Shown piece by piece: positions 52,855 to 61,610 of a stretch of DNA of 64,000 bases. A program made the translations under genes and the position numbers. The notes beneath the pieces were generated by a model. That model worked only from the letters and a program-made list of their open reading frames with translations, was not told the origin of the DNA and did no database searches. Each line of letters starts with the position of its first letter. Position 1 is the stretch's first letter. The stretch comes from Bradyrhizobium algeriense (GTDB lineage Bacteria > Pseudomonadota > Alphaproteobacteria > Rhizobiales > Xanthobacteraceae). The stretch lies in NCBI RefSeq assembly GCF_036924595.1, contig NZ_JAZHRV010000001.1, positions 4,836,001 through 4,900,000 on the forward strand, written 5' to 3'.

Positions 52855-55800
52855 ATGGCCTCGATTTCCGAGCCGTTCATCCGCCGGCCGGTCGGCACCA
52901 CGCTGCTGGCGGTCGGGCTCTTTCTGGTCGGCATGGTCGCCTATGTGTTCCTGCCGGTCTCGGCGGTGCCCAATGTCGACTTCCCGATGATCCGGGTGTT
53001 CGCCAACCGCCCCGGTGCGGATCCCGCCGTGATGGCGGCAACGGTCGCAGCGCCTTTGGAGCGCCGGCTCGGCCAGATCGCGGGCATCGAGCAGATCACC
53101 TCGACCAGTTCGCTCGGCAGCACCAGCATCCAGTTGCAATTTGCGATCGGGCGCAACATCGACCGCGCCGCGCGCGACGTGCAGGCTGCGATCAACGCGT
53201 CGCTGGCGGACCTGCCGAGCGACCTGCCGTCGCTGCCACGATTCCGCAAGACCAATCCCTCGGCGACGCCGATGTTCGTGCTGGCGCTGACGTCGAAGAC
53301 GCTGACGACCAGTGCGATGTACGACGTCGCCGACACCGTGATCGCGCAGCGCATCTCGCAGGTGCCGGGCGTCGGCGAGGTTTCCGTCTCCGGCGCCGAT
53401 CAGCCGGCGGTGCGGATCGCGCTGAACCCGGTGGGCCTGTCGAATGCGGGGATCGCCACCGACGACGTGCGGCTCGCCATCATCAACGCCAATCCGCTGG
53501 GCCCGGTCGGCATCTTCGACGGCGGTCGCCAGAGCGAGACCATTTCGACCAACAAGCAGATGCGCACCGCGGCCGAATTCCGCGACATCATCATCAAGAG
53601 CTCAGCCGGCAATTTCGTCCGCCTCGCCGACGTCGCCGAGGTCGAGGACTCCGTCCGCAACCACCGCTCGATCGCCTGGTTCAACAAGCAACCGGCGGTG
53701 CTGATCCAGATCACCAAGCAGGGCGACGCCAACGTGATCGAGACCGTCGATCGCGTGAAGGCCTTGCTGCCGGAACTCAAACGATGGCTGCCCGCCGGCC
53801 TCGAGATTTCGACGCTGGTCGACCGCACCAACACCATCCGCGCCAGCGTGCTCGACATGCAGTACACGCTGCTGGCGACCGCCTTTCTGGTCATGATGGT
53901 GGTGTTCTTCTTCCTGCGCCGGCTGACGCCGACCATTGCGGCCGGCGTCTCGGTGCCGCTGGCGCTGGCCGGCACCTGCGCCGGCATGTGGCTCGCCGGC
54001 TTCTCGATCGACAATTTGTCGCTGATGGCGCTTGCGATCTCCGTCGGCTTCGTGGTCGACGACGCCATCGTCATGATCGAGAACATGCACCGCAACCTCG
54101 AACACGGCATGGCGCCCTATCCGGCAGCACTCGAAGGCGCCAAACAGATCGGCTTTACCGTGCTGTCGATCAGCCTGTCGCTGATCGCGGCGTTTACGCC
54201 GCTGATCTTCATGGACGGGATCGTCGGCCGGCTGTTGCGCGAATTCTCGCTGACGCTGACCTTTGCCATCGTGGTGTCGACCGTGGTCTCGCTCACGGTC
54301 ACGCCGATGATCTGCGCGCATTACATCAAGGAGGCGACCTCCGACCGCGCGACCTGGTTCGACCGCCTGGTCGAGGGCACGCTGTCGCGCATCGTCGGCT
54401 TCTACACCTGGACGCTGCGGGCGGTGCTGGGCTTTCCGTTCCTGACCCTGCTCGTGTTCTTTGCGACCATCGCGCTGACGGTGGTGCTCTATATCAAGAT
54501 CCCGAAAGGTTATTTTCCGATCGACGACAGCGGCCTCATCGTCGGTGCTTCGCAAAGTTCATCGGACACTTCGTTCCAGTCCATGACCAGATTTCAGCAA
54601 CAGCTTGAGGACGCCATTGAATCGGACGACGCCGTCGCCGGCGTCGGATCGATCCTTGGCAGCATGACGGCAAACCGGGGGCTCTTCTTCATCAGCCTCA
54701 AGCCGCCGCAAGAGAGAGCCGGACTGACCACCCAGCTCGTAATCGACCGCTTGCGCAAGAAGCTCGAAACAATGCCGGGCGTACGGCTCTACATGTTTGC
54801 CGCCCAGGATGTTCGTGCCGGCGGGCGTCAAAGTAACTCCGTTTACCAATACACGGTCTCCAGTGTCGACGTCGACCTGCTCAAGAAATGGGCCCCCGTG
54901 GTCGCCAAGCGCATGGAAACGGTCGAGGGCATCACTGACATTTCCACCGACCGCGATGCCGCCGGGCTGCAGCTCACGCTGATGATCGACCGCAAGGCCG
55001 CCGCCACGCTTGGCATCCGCGTCAAGGACATCGACGACGCCTTGAACAACGCGTTCGCGCAACGACAGATCTCGATCGTCTATACCCAGCGCAACCAATA
55101 TATGGTGGTGCTCGAGATCGACCCGAAATTCCAGAGCGACCCCTCCAACCTCGAGCGCATCTATGTGGCGGGAACCAACGACTCGCAGGTGCCGCTATCG
55201 GCCGTCGTTCGCTATGACCGCGGTTTGGCATCGCTGGCGATCAATCACACCCAGTCGATCCCATCGGCGACGGTGTCGTTCAACCTCGCTCCCAATGTGC
55301 CGCTGGAGGCCGCAATCTCGAACATCCAGCGCGCGGTCGAGGAACTGCACATGCCGGAAGGTATCCGCGGCAGTTTCGACGGCAATGCCGGCGATTTCAA
55401 CAAGACCAGCGGACGGCAGCCGCTGCTGATCCTGGGCGCGCTGGTGGCGATGTATATCGTGCTCGGCGTGCTCTATGAAAGCCTGGCGCATCCGATCACG
55501 ATCATCTCGACGCTGCCGTCCGCCGGGCTCGGCGCGCTGCTCGCGCTGCAGGTGACCAATACGCCGCTGACCGTGATCGCCTTCGTCGGCATCATCCTGT
55601 TGATCGGCATCGTCAAGAAGAACGGCATCATGATGGTCGATTTTGCGCTCGACGCCGAGCGCCACCGCGGCCTGTCTTCGGCGGATGCGATCTTCGAGGC
55701 GTGCCGCGCCCGCTTCCGGCCGATCCTGATGACGACGATGGCCGCCCTGTTTGCCGGCATTCCGCTGGTCATTGCCACTGGCCCCGGCACCGAACTGCGC

Positions 55801-55956
55801 CGGCCGCTCGGCATCACCATCATCGGCGGATTGTTGGTTTCGCAGATCCTGACGCTCTACACGACGCCGGTGATCTATCTCCTGATCGACCGCTTAAGGC
55901 GACGGCTGGAGGAAGGTCGGCATAGCCGACGTACTTTCGAAGGCAGTCCATCGTGA
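52855..55956 (+). CDS. RND family efflux transporter permease (HAE1/MdtB-MdtC type)
   Basis: This protein of about 1033 residues has full RND architecture. It includes the N-terminal helix, SVGFVVDDAIVMIENMHRN (helix-4 motif with the proton-relay Asp pair), two large periplasmic loops, repeated helices, and VKKNGIMMVDFALDAERHRG near the C-terminus. The ISEPFIRRPVGTTLLAVGLFLVG start is that of MdtB/MdtC/MuxB-type pumps. ATG 52855 with GGACGAG upstream is preferred. No membrane-fusion or outer-membrane partner was found adjacent. A hairpin GAGAGC...GCTCTC follows the stop (about 55955-55975). Confidence 0.92.
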   Translation: MASISEPFIRRPVGTTLLAVGLFLVGMVAYVFLPVSAVPNVDFPMIRVFANRPGADPAVMAATVAAPLERRLGQIAGIEQITSTSSLGSTSIQLQFAIGRNIDRAARDVQAAINASLADLPSDLPSLPRFRKTNPSATPMFVLALTSKTLTTSAMYDVADTVIAQRISQVPGVGEVSVSGADQPAVRIALNPVGLSNAGIATDDVRLAIINANPLGPVGIFDGGRQSETISTNKQMRTAAEFRDIIIKSSAGNFVRLADVAEVEDSVRNHRSIAWFNKQPAVLIQITKQGDANVIETVDRVKALLPELKRWLPAGLEISTLVDRTNTIRASVLDMQYTLLATAFLVMMVVFFFLRRLTPTIAAGVSVPLALAGTCAGMWLAGFSIDNLSLMALAISVGFVVDDAIVMIENMHRNLEHGMAPYPAALEGAKQIGFTVLSISLSLIAAFTPLIFMDGIVGRLLREFSLTLTFAIVVSTVVSLTVTPMICAHYIKEATSDRATWFDRLVEGTLSRIVGFYTWTLRAVLGFPFLTLLVFFATIALTVVLYIKIPKGYFPIDDSGLIVGASQSSSDTSFQSMTRFQQQLEDAIESDDAVAGVGSILGSMTANRGLFFISLKPPQERAGLTTQLVIDRLRKKLETMPGVRLYMFAAQDVRAGGRQSNSVYQYTVSSVDVDLLKKWAPVVAKRMETVEGITDISTDRDAAGLQLTLMIDRKAAATLGIRVKDIDDALNNAFAQRQISIVYTQRNQYMVVLEIDPKFQSDPSNLERIYVAGTNDSQVPLSAVVRYDRGLASLAINHTQSIPSATVSFNLAPNVPLEAAISNIQRAVEELHMPEGIRGSFDGNAGDFNKTSGRQPLLILGALVAMYIVLGVLYESLAHPITIISTLPSAGLGALLALQVTNTPLTVIAFVGIILLIGIVKKNGIMMVDFALDAERHRGLSSADAIFEACRARFRPILMTTMAALFAGIPLVIATGPGTELRRPLGITIIGGLLVSQILTLYTTPVIYLLIDRLRRRLEEGRHSRRTFEGSPS

Positions 55957-56255
55957 GAGCAGCTATCTAGCTCTCTTGGAGCAATCCGGTGTTCGAAACT
56001 AGTATGGTTTCAATGGGGGTTCTCAATCGGTCGCTCCTGTCCCTAGGGCGCGGGCACTCGGGTTCATGACGATCCTTAGCTTCGCCTGCGCTGGCTTTTG
56101 ACCTATCGTTGTTGTCGCAATACGTTTACCGTGGCCTGATTATCAGGCTCGTCAGAGAGATGCGGCGGTCTTTTGTTTGGTGGCTTGGTATAAGGTGGCG
56201 CAACAAGCCGATTGCGCGCGTACAGTCCCGGCAGATCCCGAACCACGAGGCGACC
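55957..56255. other. Intergenic region after the RND gene
   Basis: A weak hairpin (GAGAGC/GCTCTC) overlaps the RND stop region. No further gene is supported before the secreted protein gene at 56256. Confidence 0.4.
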
Positions 56256-56666
56256 ATGAATTACCGACCGATATCCGTTCTGCTTGCGGTAGCGATTATC
56301 GCTCTATTTGGAACTGCTTCTAAGGCCGATGCGCCCAAGGAAGTAAGAACTGAAAAGAACAAAACCGTGGTACTCGGGAATTTGCTAAGCGCGCCCAACA
56401 ATTGCGGCACAAATCCTGGACCGGTTCCGGTGCCAAAACTTCGCGAGAAGCCATCGCATGGCGCCGTTGGCCTGCAAATTGTGACGCCCGACGTTGCGGC
56501 GATCAACGCTTGCCCAGCCCGGAAGATACCGTCTATTGCCCTATTCTACACACCTGACAGAGATTTCGTAGGCAAGGATTCTGTCCAAGTCGAATTCGAA
56601 ACAAGCGATAACAAGACACCCGGCCTGAGCTTTTTGATTACCGTCCGAGCAGCCGACGAAAAGTAG
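56256..56666 (+). CDS. Small secreted protein with an Ig-like/cadherin-like segment
   Basis: This 136-aa protein has a signal peptide (YRPISVLLAVAIIALFGTAS, cleaved near SKA). The mature part has CGTNPG, CPARK and the tail ALFYTPDRDFVGKDSVQVEFET, whose F-x-G-x-D-x-[VF] pattern is typical of bacterial cadherin-like or Ig-like modules. The longer in-frame ORF lacks a natural signal, so ATG 56256 with GAGG upstream is chosen. No partner was identified. Confidence 0.6.
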   Translation: MNYRPISVLLAVAIIALFGTASKADAPKEVRTEKNKTVVLGNLLSAPNNCGTNPGPVPVPKLREKPSHGAVGLQIVTPDVAAINACPARKIPSIALFYTPDRDFVGKDSVQVEFETSDNKTPGLSFLITVRAADEK

Positions 56667-57080
56667 CGAAGACGTCCACAACTTGTGACAGTTCTCGTCA
56701 CGTTGATTGTTCTATCTGTTCGGGTGCCAGATTGAATGAAATGGTACGGGAAGCTGGAATGAAGCGCCCGCTCTGCCCAATGCACGAGTGCCCACTCAAG
56801 CATAATGAGTAACCACGAAATATCGTTCCACGACCTGGCAGTCCAGCGACGTCCCGCGACTTTGGTCATTTAACGCTACTTGGTTCCCCTGATTCGCTCG
56901 GAGTGTGCCAGGTTGCGCGTACAAGCCTCGCTGGCAGCACAGTATCTGCAAAGCAAATGCAACGGCCGGCCTTCCGTTAGCCTAACGCGTTAAACAAGGG
57001 TGAAGATCACAGATGCCTTTTCTTTTCTAATCTGCAAGACTAATGATCGCCAATTGCCTTGAACCAACTGGTCTCCCATC
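56667..57080. other. Intergenic region
   Basis: No coding sequence supported. The last 150 bases should hold the promoter of the GT2 gene; no motif stands out. Confidence 0.35.
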
Positions 57081-58064
57081 GTGAAATTGCTCGTTGTTAT
57101 CGTTAATTACCGCGTCACCCATCTAGCGATTGATTGCCTGCACTCGGTCGCTAAGGAAATCGCCAGTGTCCCCGATACCCATGTCGCGATCTGCGAAAAC
57201 GGGTCGGGAGATGATTCCGCCAAGATCATCCAACGGGCGATCGACGACAATGGCTGGTCATCCTGGTGCACCCTCACGGCGCTCGACGTAAACCTCGGAT
57301 TTACCGGCGGCAACAATGCGATCCTGCGCCCCGCGCTGCAATCGCCGAACAAGCCACAATATTTTCTGTTGCTCAATTCCGATACGATCGTCCGGCCAAA
57401 CGCATTTAAGGCGCTCGTCGACTTCATGGATAACAATCCGAAAGTCGGCATTGCCGGCAGTCGCCTCGAAGACCCGGATGGCACGCCACAACGGTCCGCA
57501 TTCCGCTTTCAGTCACCGCTCGGGGAACTTGAAGGCAGTTTGAAAATTGGACCGGTCAGCAGATTGCTAAGCCGCTGGATCGTGGCTCCTCCTGTGGTCG
57601 ATCATGCGTTCGAAACTGATTGGGTTGCGGGCGCCAGCATGATCATCCGGCGTGAGACGGTGGAAGCGACGGGATTGCTCGACGAAGGCTATTTCACCTA
57701 TTTCGACGACATCGACTATTGCTTCAACGCCAAAAAGCGGGGATGGCCGAGCTGGTACGTTCCGGCGAGCCGCGTGGTCCACCTCGTCGGTCAGTCGACC
57801 GGCGTGAACAGCAAGCCGAAGCGGTTGCCATCCTATCTCCTGGAAGCGCGCAGGCGGCACTTCCTGAAGAACTATGGCGCGTTCTACGCCGCCATGGTCG
57901 ACATTTGCAGAATCGCGGGCCTCTCGCTTTGGCGATTGCGGGTTCTTCTTACCGGAAAGGAAGACACCACACCTCCGCAGCACCTTTCCGATTCAATTCG
58001 GCACAGCGTATTTTTGAAGGGCTTTAAGGTGACCGACGTCAAGAATCCGGCCTTGACCTCCTGA
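57081..58064 (+). CDS. Glycosyltransferase family 2 (rhamnosyltransferase-like)
   Basis: This 327-aa GT-A enzyme has LLVVIVNYRVTHLAIDCL, CENGSGDDSA, the metal motif LLLNSDTIV and the signature DEGYFTYFDDIDYCFNAKKRGW, as in dTDP-rhamnosyl and related GT2 enzymes. Start GTG 57081. It is followed at 26 bases by an unassigned protein and then a 510-aa protein, which may form a small operon. It is separate from the main EPS locus by the RND gene, so it could serve another glycan. Confidence 0.88.
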   Translation: MKLLVVIVNYRVTHLAIDCLHSVAKEIASVPDTHVAICENGSGDDSAKIIQRAIDDNGWSSWCTLTALDVNLGFTGGNNAILRPALQSPNKPQYFLLLNSDTIVRPNAFKALVDFMDNNPKVGIAGSRLEDPDGTPQRSAFRFQSPLGELEGSLKIGPVSRLLSRWIVAPPVVDHAFETDWVAGASMIIRRETVEATGLLDEGYFTYFDDIDYCFNAKKRGWPSWYVPASRVVHLVGQSTGVNSKPKRLPSYLLEARRRHFLKNYGAFYAAMVDICRIAGLSLWRLRVLLTGKEDTTPPQHLSDSIRHSVFLKGFKVTDVKNPALTS

Positions 58065-58090
58065 TTTTCAAACCCGCTCCGGGATTATTT

Positions 58091-58585
58091 ATGTCCACCG
58101 ACGAAGCGATTGATCGAAGCCTGGTAGAATTTGCTCAGAAGATTGCGGCGATACCGAAAAGAATTGGTGAAGAGGGCCCTTCTGCCGAATCGTCTGCAGA
58201 GGCCGCCCCCGCGGTTTCGTCCGCCGCATCCGGGACCGGCAGCGACAGCCTGCCTCCCCCGCTTCCAGCCGGCAAGCAGCCCGATCCGGACATTCAGCCA
58301 GCCCTGCCTACCGGTACGGGCAGCAAACAGGTCCGTAAGCCGGATGAAATCGCAGGCCTCATCATGAAGTCGCTACGCATCATCGACGGTTGCCCCAATC
58401 GCGGATTTGTCGTTACGGTCTACGGGTCAAATCCTTGGAACGCCATGCTGACAATACGGCCGGAAGCCGGTCCCCGCATTGATCGGGAGCTTTGGTGTTC
58501 CCGGGTGCATGACATCGGTGTGCGGCTCCGTAACGACTTCGACGTGGCTGATCGATCAACCATCTCGACAAACGGTTCGACATAG
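58091..58585 (+). CDS. Hypothetical protein with a proline-rich linker
   Basis: This 164-aa protein has an N-terminal charged helix (TDEAIDRSLVEFAQKIAAIP), a low-complexity Ser/Ala/Gly/Pro linker (about residues 35-80), then a structured tail with IIDGCPNRGFVVTVYGSNPWNAMLTIRPEAG. No family was recognised. It is flanked by the GT2 gene and the 510-aa gene, all the same direction. GGGA precedes the ATG. Confidence 0.55.
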   Translation: MSTDEAIDRSLVEFAQKIAAIPKRIGEEGPSAESSAEAAPAVSSAASGTGSDSLPPPLPAGKQPDPDIQPALPTGTGSKQVRKPDEIAGLIMKSLRIIDGCPNRGFVVTVYGSNPWNAMLTIRPEAGPRIDRELWCSRVHDIGVRLRNDFDVADRSTISTNGST

Positions 58586-58634
58586 GCACTCTGTTCTAAG
58601 GGAGGTCCGCGGAGAGCACGTCGGTATCCAGGAT

Positions 58635-60167
58635 ATGGCAATCAACTCAGCCAACAATGCCTCGCCTTCCGGATTTGATCCGTTAACCCAGCCATTCCGC
58701 CTGCTGGGAATCGATCCTGGCGCAACGGCCTCGGAGATGGATGCCGCGCTCGCGCGCGCACAAGAGAGGCGGATCGCGCCGGAGACGAGCCTGGCGGAGG
58801 CCCGTGCAAATCTCCTGGACCCGGTCCGGCGCCTGCCGAGCGAGCTCTCCTATCCCCTCGACGGCACGCCCGATCGCGTCGAACTCTTTTTCACCGAACT
58901 ATCTGCCGACGCTTCCGACGAAGACATACTGCAAGCGTCGGCTCAGCTTGCACCGACCTCGAAGGCCAATTTCATTGCACGTTACGCAGCTCGCCGCGGC
59001 GCGTCGAGCGAACTGCTCCTGGCCTTGATTGACGCGCACAATTCCATCGACGTCATGGAAATCTATCGGGCCCTGCAGGCGCTCCGGCAACGAGCCGGTT
59101 GGCCCCCGCCCTCTTTGGCGAGCGTAAGGGATGGCTTGAACGATCTGCTTAACGCCCATTGCGTGGCCGTGATCGAGGCCTACGATCCGGTTGGAAGCGC
59201 CGCAGAGCCGCTGCTGGAATCCACTCACCAGATCCTCGCAACGCGTGACCGGCCGCTCATCCAAACGCATTCTCTCCTGCTGGCAGTCTACCGGCGCGCC
59301 ATTGGGGAGGTGCGCTCCAAAGCTGAACAGCAGGTCGAGGATGCCTGCCAATCGCTGAAACAACGACCGGACGATCCATCCTCGATTGAGGAATTAGCCG
59401 ACGCGCTGCATCGCTGGGCCTTCCTCTGCGAACCCCTGCTAGTGCTGGACGCGCAGGAGGGGGTCAGCAATCCGGAGATGAACGTCGCCCCCGATCGCAT
59501 ATTTGGCCTGCTCGGCGATCTGAGCAACCAGCACCATTACCTCAGGGCGCAGCAGGTCCTGGATCACGCGCTCGGCGCTTTCGGATCAATTCCGGATACG
59601 GCCGCGCGGCTCGCCGAAGTCGGAGAAATACTGCGCGATATGCAGCGCGCCGCGTCGAAGGCTATCGAACCAGACCGGGATCTCACGGTACCCGAAGGAA
59701 GCAGCCGCTTCCGTCACGTCAAAAAGGGCATGCTCGCGGCTGCCGCGCTGCTGGCCATGCTTGGCCTTCTGGGGGCGTATTGGACCTTCGACTTTGGAGC
59801 GGCGTCCTCCGTCGCCTCGGCACCTAATCCGCCTCAGCCGAAAACGGAGCCCGAGCTGCTTCCCCCGGTCGGCAACGGCCAACGCTTTTCGCGAGAATAT
59901 GTTCGTTATTGTCATTTTCAGGGAGAGCGGCTGCGCGTGGTCAAGCAACAGGTCCGGGGGCCCGAAGACATCCGCGCCTTTAACACACTTGCAAATGACT
60001 ACAATTCACGCTGCTCCGATTTCTTCTATCAGGACGAAGACCTCCGGCTTGTGAAGGAAGAAGTTATCGCGAAGCGAAAGCTTCTCGAAGCCGACGCCGA
60101 GCGCATCCTTTCGACCTGGCCATGGCACACGAGCGCCGGCGGGGCACCGGCGGCATCGTCCAGATAA
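58635..60167 (+). CDS. Hypothetical 510-aa single-pass membrane protein
   Basis: The protein begins with a J-domain-like helical region (PLTQPFRLLGIDPGATASEMDAA; LLDPVRRL near residue 60). It has a long helical soluble part and one membrane helix near residues 365-388 (GMLAAAALLAMLGLLGAYW). A C-terminal region with two Cys (YCHFQGERLR and NSRCSDFFY) follows. The J-domain HPD motif is not present. ATG 58635 follows AGGA; the frame is open 52 codons further upstream over the previous gene. It may form an operon with the two upstream genes. No function can be assigned. Confidence 0.6.
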   Translation: MAINSANNASPSGFDPLTQPFRLLGIDPGATASEMDAALARAQERRIAPETSLAEARANLLDPVRRLPSELSYPLDGTPDRVELFFTELSADASDEDILQASAQLAPTSKANFIARYAARRGASSELLLALIDAHNSIDVMEIYRALQALRQRAGWPPPSLASVRDGLNDLLNAHCVAVIEAYDPVGSAAEPLLESTHQILATRDRPLIQTHSLLLAVYRRAIGEVRSKAEQQVEDACQSLKQRPDDPSSIEELADALHRWAFLCEPLLVLDAQEGVSNPEMNVAPDRIFGLLGDLSNQHHYLRAQQVLDHALGAFGSIPDTAARLAEVGEILRDMQRAASKAIEPDRDLTVPEGSSRFRHVKKGMLAAAALLAMLGLLGAYWTFDFGAASSVASAPNPPQPKTEPELLPPVGNGQRFSREYVRYCHFQGERLRVVKQQVRGPEDIRAFNTLANDYNSRCSDFFYQDEDLRLVKEEVIAKRKLLEADAERILSTWPWHTSAGGAPAASSR

Positions 60168-60434
60168 GCAGTTTGGAATGCGCCGCGCGTTAGGGTTGAT
60201 CGTTCAGCATCTATTCAGCGATCCTACTGCCTTCTGCGAGACGGCGGCGACGGTTCAGCCATCCGGGATTGGCAGAGCATCACGCAAGCGCCAGAGCGAA
60301 GTTCCTGATTTAACGTTTTGCGCGGGTATCAAGCTTAACGCGCGAGTTGCGTTGCGAACGACGCGTAGGAAACTATGGTTGTTTTTGAGTTACCGTATTC
60401 GGCCAAATTGATTGTATGAACTGCGGGGTATTAC

Positions 60435-60599
60435 GTGAAACGCCAGCGCTTGAACAAACCAAAAAGTATCAGGGAATTGCCGACCGAGAAGTCACTGAGC
60501 CACCGTTACGCGGAAGTGGTGAGGCTGCGCCAGGCCGTCTTCCGGACCCAGGCCGCGCTACGGGCGCCGGCCGCTGTCAACCGGCTCGTCTCGAAGTAA
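60435..60599 (+). CDS. 54-aa basic helical protein (micro-operon copy 2, first gene)
   Basis: GTG 60435 after GGGG opens a 54-codon frame (VKRQRLNKPKSIRELPTEKS...). The product has the same length and layout as the one at 13737-13901: basic N-terminus, then L-S-H-R-Y-A-E-V-V-R-L-R with an aligned R-Y-x-E-x-x-R-L-R core. A leucine/arginine-rich helix is predicted. It is followed after four bases by a 35-aa membrane-peptide gene. Function unknown. Confidence 0.65.
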   Translation: MKRQRLNKPKSIRELPTEKSLSHRYAEVVRLRQAVFRTQAALRAPAAVNRLVSK

Positions 60600-60603
60600 C
60601 ATC

Positions 60604-60711
60604 ATGCGTTCACGCGTTGCCAGGTTCACCTACCTGTTTGCCATTGCCGCAGCCATGGTCGGCTGGTCGTGGCTGCTTCTGCATAGCCTCGCCTGGGCGT
60701 TTGACTTCTAG
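60604..60711 (+). CDS. 35-aa single-helix membrane protein (micro-operon copy 2, second gene)
   Basis: MRSRVARFTYLFAIAAAMVG begins a protein with one helix and the core A-I-x-x-A-M-V-G-W-x-W, the same as in the 38-aa protein at 13624-13740. A stop at 60709-60711 gives 35 residues. It lies four bases downstream of the 54-codon gene, a spacing that fits coupling. It probably resides in the inner membrane; role unknown. Confidence 0.65.
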   Translation: MRSRVARFTYLFAIAAAMVGWSWLLLHSLAWAFDF

Positions 60712-60760
60712 TCTGGGCGCCCGCAGACGGGCGGCATCGCCGCCCGATCACATCCTGCGC

Positions 60761-61066
60761 TCAATCGCAAATCCTGACCGCTCTTTGCCGCCAGCCCCTG
60801 CCGGTCCATACCCGACGCAGCGCATAGCAGGCGGCATCGCGGCGGTAAGCCCATGGACCGTACTCGGCATACTCGCCATAGCCGAACGGAAAATCATAGC
60901 CATCGTCAAATGGATGACCGTAGAGGCGCGCGTAGCCATACCCGCCCGCATAGGCAAACCCGCGAAACCCCGGAGCAACGACAAACGCACCACCCGCCGC
61001 TGCGATCTCAGGGGCGATCACAAGCGCCAGGGAAAGCGCCAACAGCGCTGAATGTGCCTTACGCAT
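60761..61066 (-). CDS. Gly/Tyr-rich small secreted protein
   Basis: This 101-aa protein has a signal peptide (MRKAHSALLALSLALVIA, cleavage near IAAAG). The mature part is rich in G, Y, F and D (GFAYAGGYGYARLYGHPFDDGY), with Cys in the tail. The ATG overlaps the stop of the preceding PilZ gene by eight bases (ATGCGTAA), suggesting coupled translation. Similar small Gly/Tyr-rich secreted proteins occur in Bradyrhizobium without known function. Confidence 0.65.
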   Translation of the reverse strand: MRKAHSALLALSLALVIAPEIAAAGGAFVVAPGFRGFAYAGGYGYARLYGHPFDDGYDFPFGYGEYAEYGPWAYRRDAACYALRRVWTGRGWRQRAVRICD

Positions 61067-61424
61067 ATTCCGGTGTCCTCGCGCTGCCCCGCGGACTGGA
61101 ATGCTGCGACGGAGCCGTGGCCAGATGGTCGATGAACTGGGCGCCGAACTCGCATCCGATGCGCCATGCCAGCCGGCACAGGCGCGGGCGACCCGTTGCA
61201 AGAATCAGCGTGAACTCCTCGGGCACATCGAGATTTTCAGCGATAATCCGCACGCCGCCATCAGATATGTCCGTGATCGTGCAATCGCGCGGCAGAGAGC
61301 CGGCCCCAAACTGAATCTTGGCTGCTCCATGACAGGAGCGACGTTCGCTCTTTCGCCGATCCGCAAACACCCGACCCACCCATCCCTGGTTGATTTTTGC
61401 CTGCTTGATTTTGTCTTTCGGCAA
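61059..61424 (-). CDS. PilZ-domain protein (c-di-GMP effector)
   Basis: This 121-aa protein has the c-di-GMP-binding signature: arginine motif RRKSERRSC (residues 23-31) and TITDISDGGVRI (the D/N-x-S-x-x-G motif, about 50-60). It is a stand-alone PilZ protein, which usually relays c-di-GMP to EPS or motility machinery. It lies directly upstream of, and overlapping, the Gly/Tyr-rich secreted protein gene. The start is TTG in the given frame; a GTG start inside is possible. Confidence 0.78.
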   Translation of the reverse strand: MPKDKIKQAKINQGWVGRVFADRRKSERRSCHGAAKIQFGAGSLPRDCTITDISDGGVRIIAENLDVPEEFTLILATGRPRLCRLAWRIGCEFGAQFIDHLATAPSQHSSPRGSARTPEYA

Positions 61425-61610
61425 TCTTATCGAAAATCCGTTGGACTTCGCCTAAGCGATCGGCCCGCAATCGATAGTTTCCCTTATTGGAAAGTTTACC
61501 CCCGGCGCTTGCGGGGAATGCCCGACAAGTCCCCTGCCATGTCGGGTCTGAGGTAAGGTTAAGGATCCTATTGCCTCGAAAGAAGTTCTGGACCAGTGCA
61601 AAACCCCAAG

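Noticed and set aside
52809..54608. A 599-codon open frame on the plus strand
   Set aside because: It is an out-of-frame shadow of the RND permease gene, with low-complexity Arg/Ala/Gly composition.
60416..61051. A 211-codon frame on the plus strand
   Set aside because: It crosses the micro-operon in another frame and runs antisense to the Gly/Tyr-rich gene; the tiny genes explain the region better.
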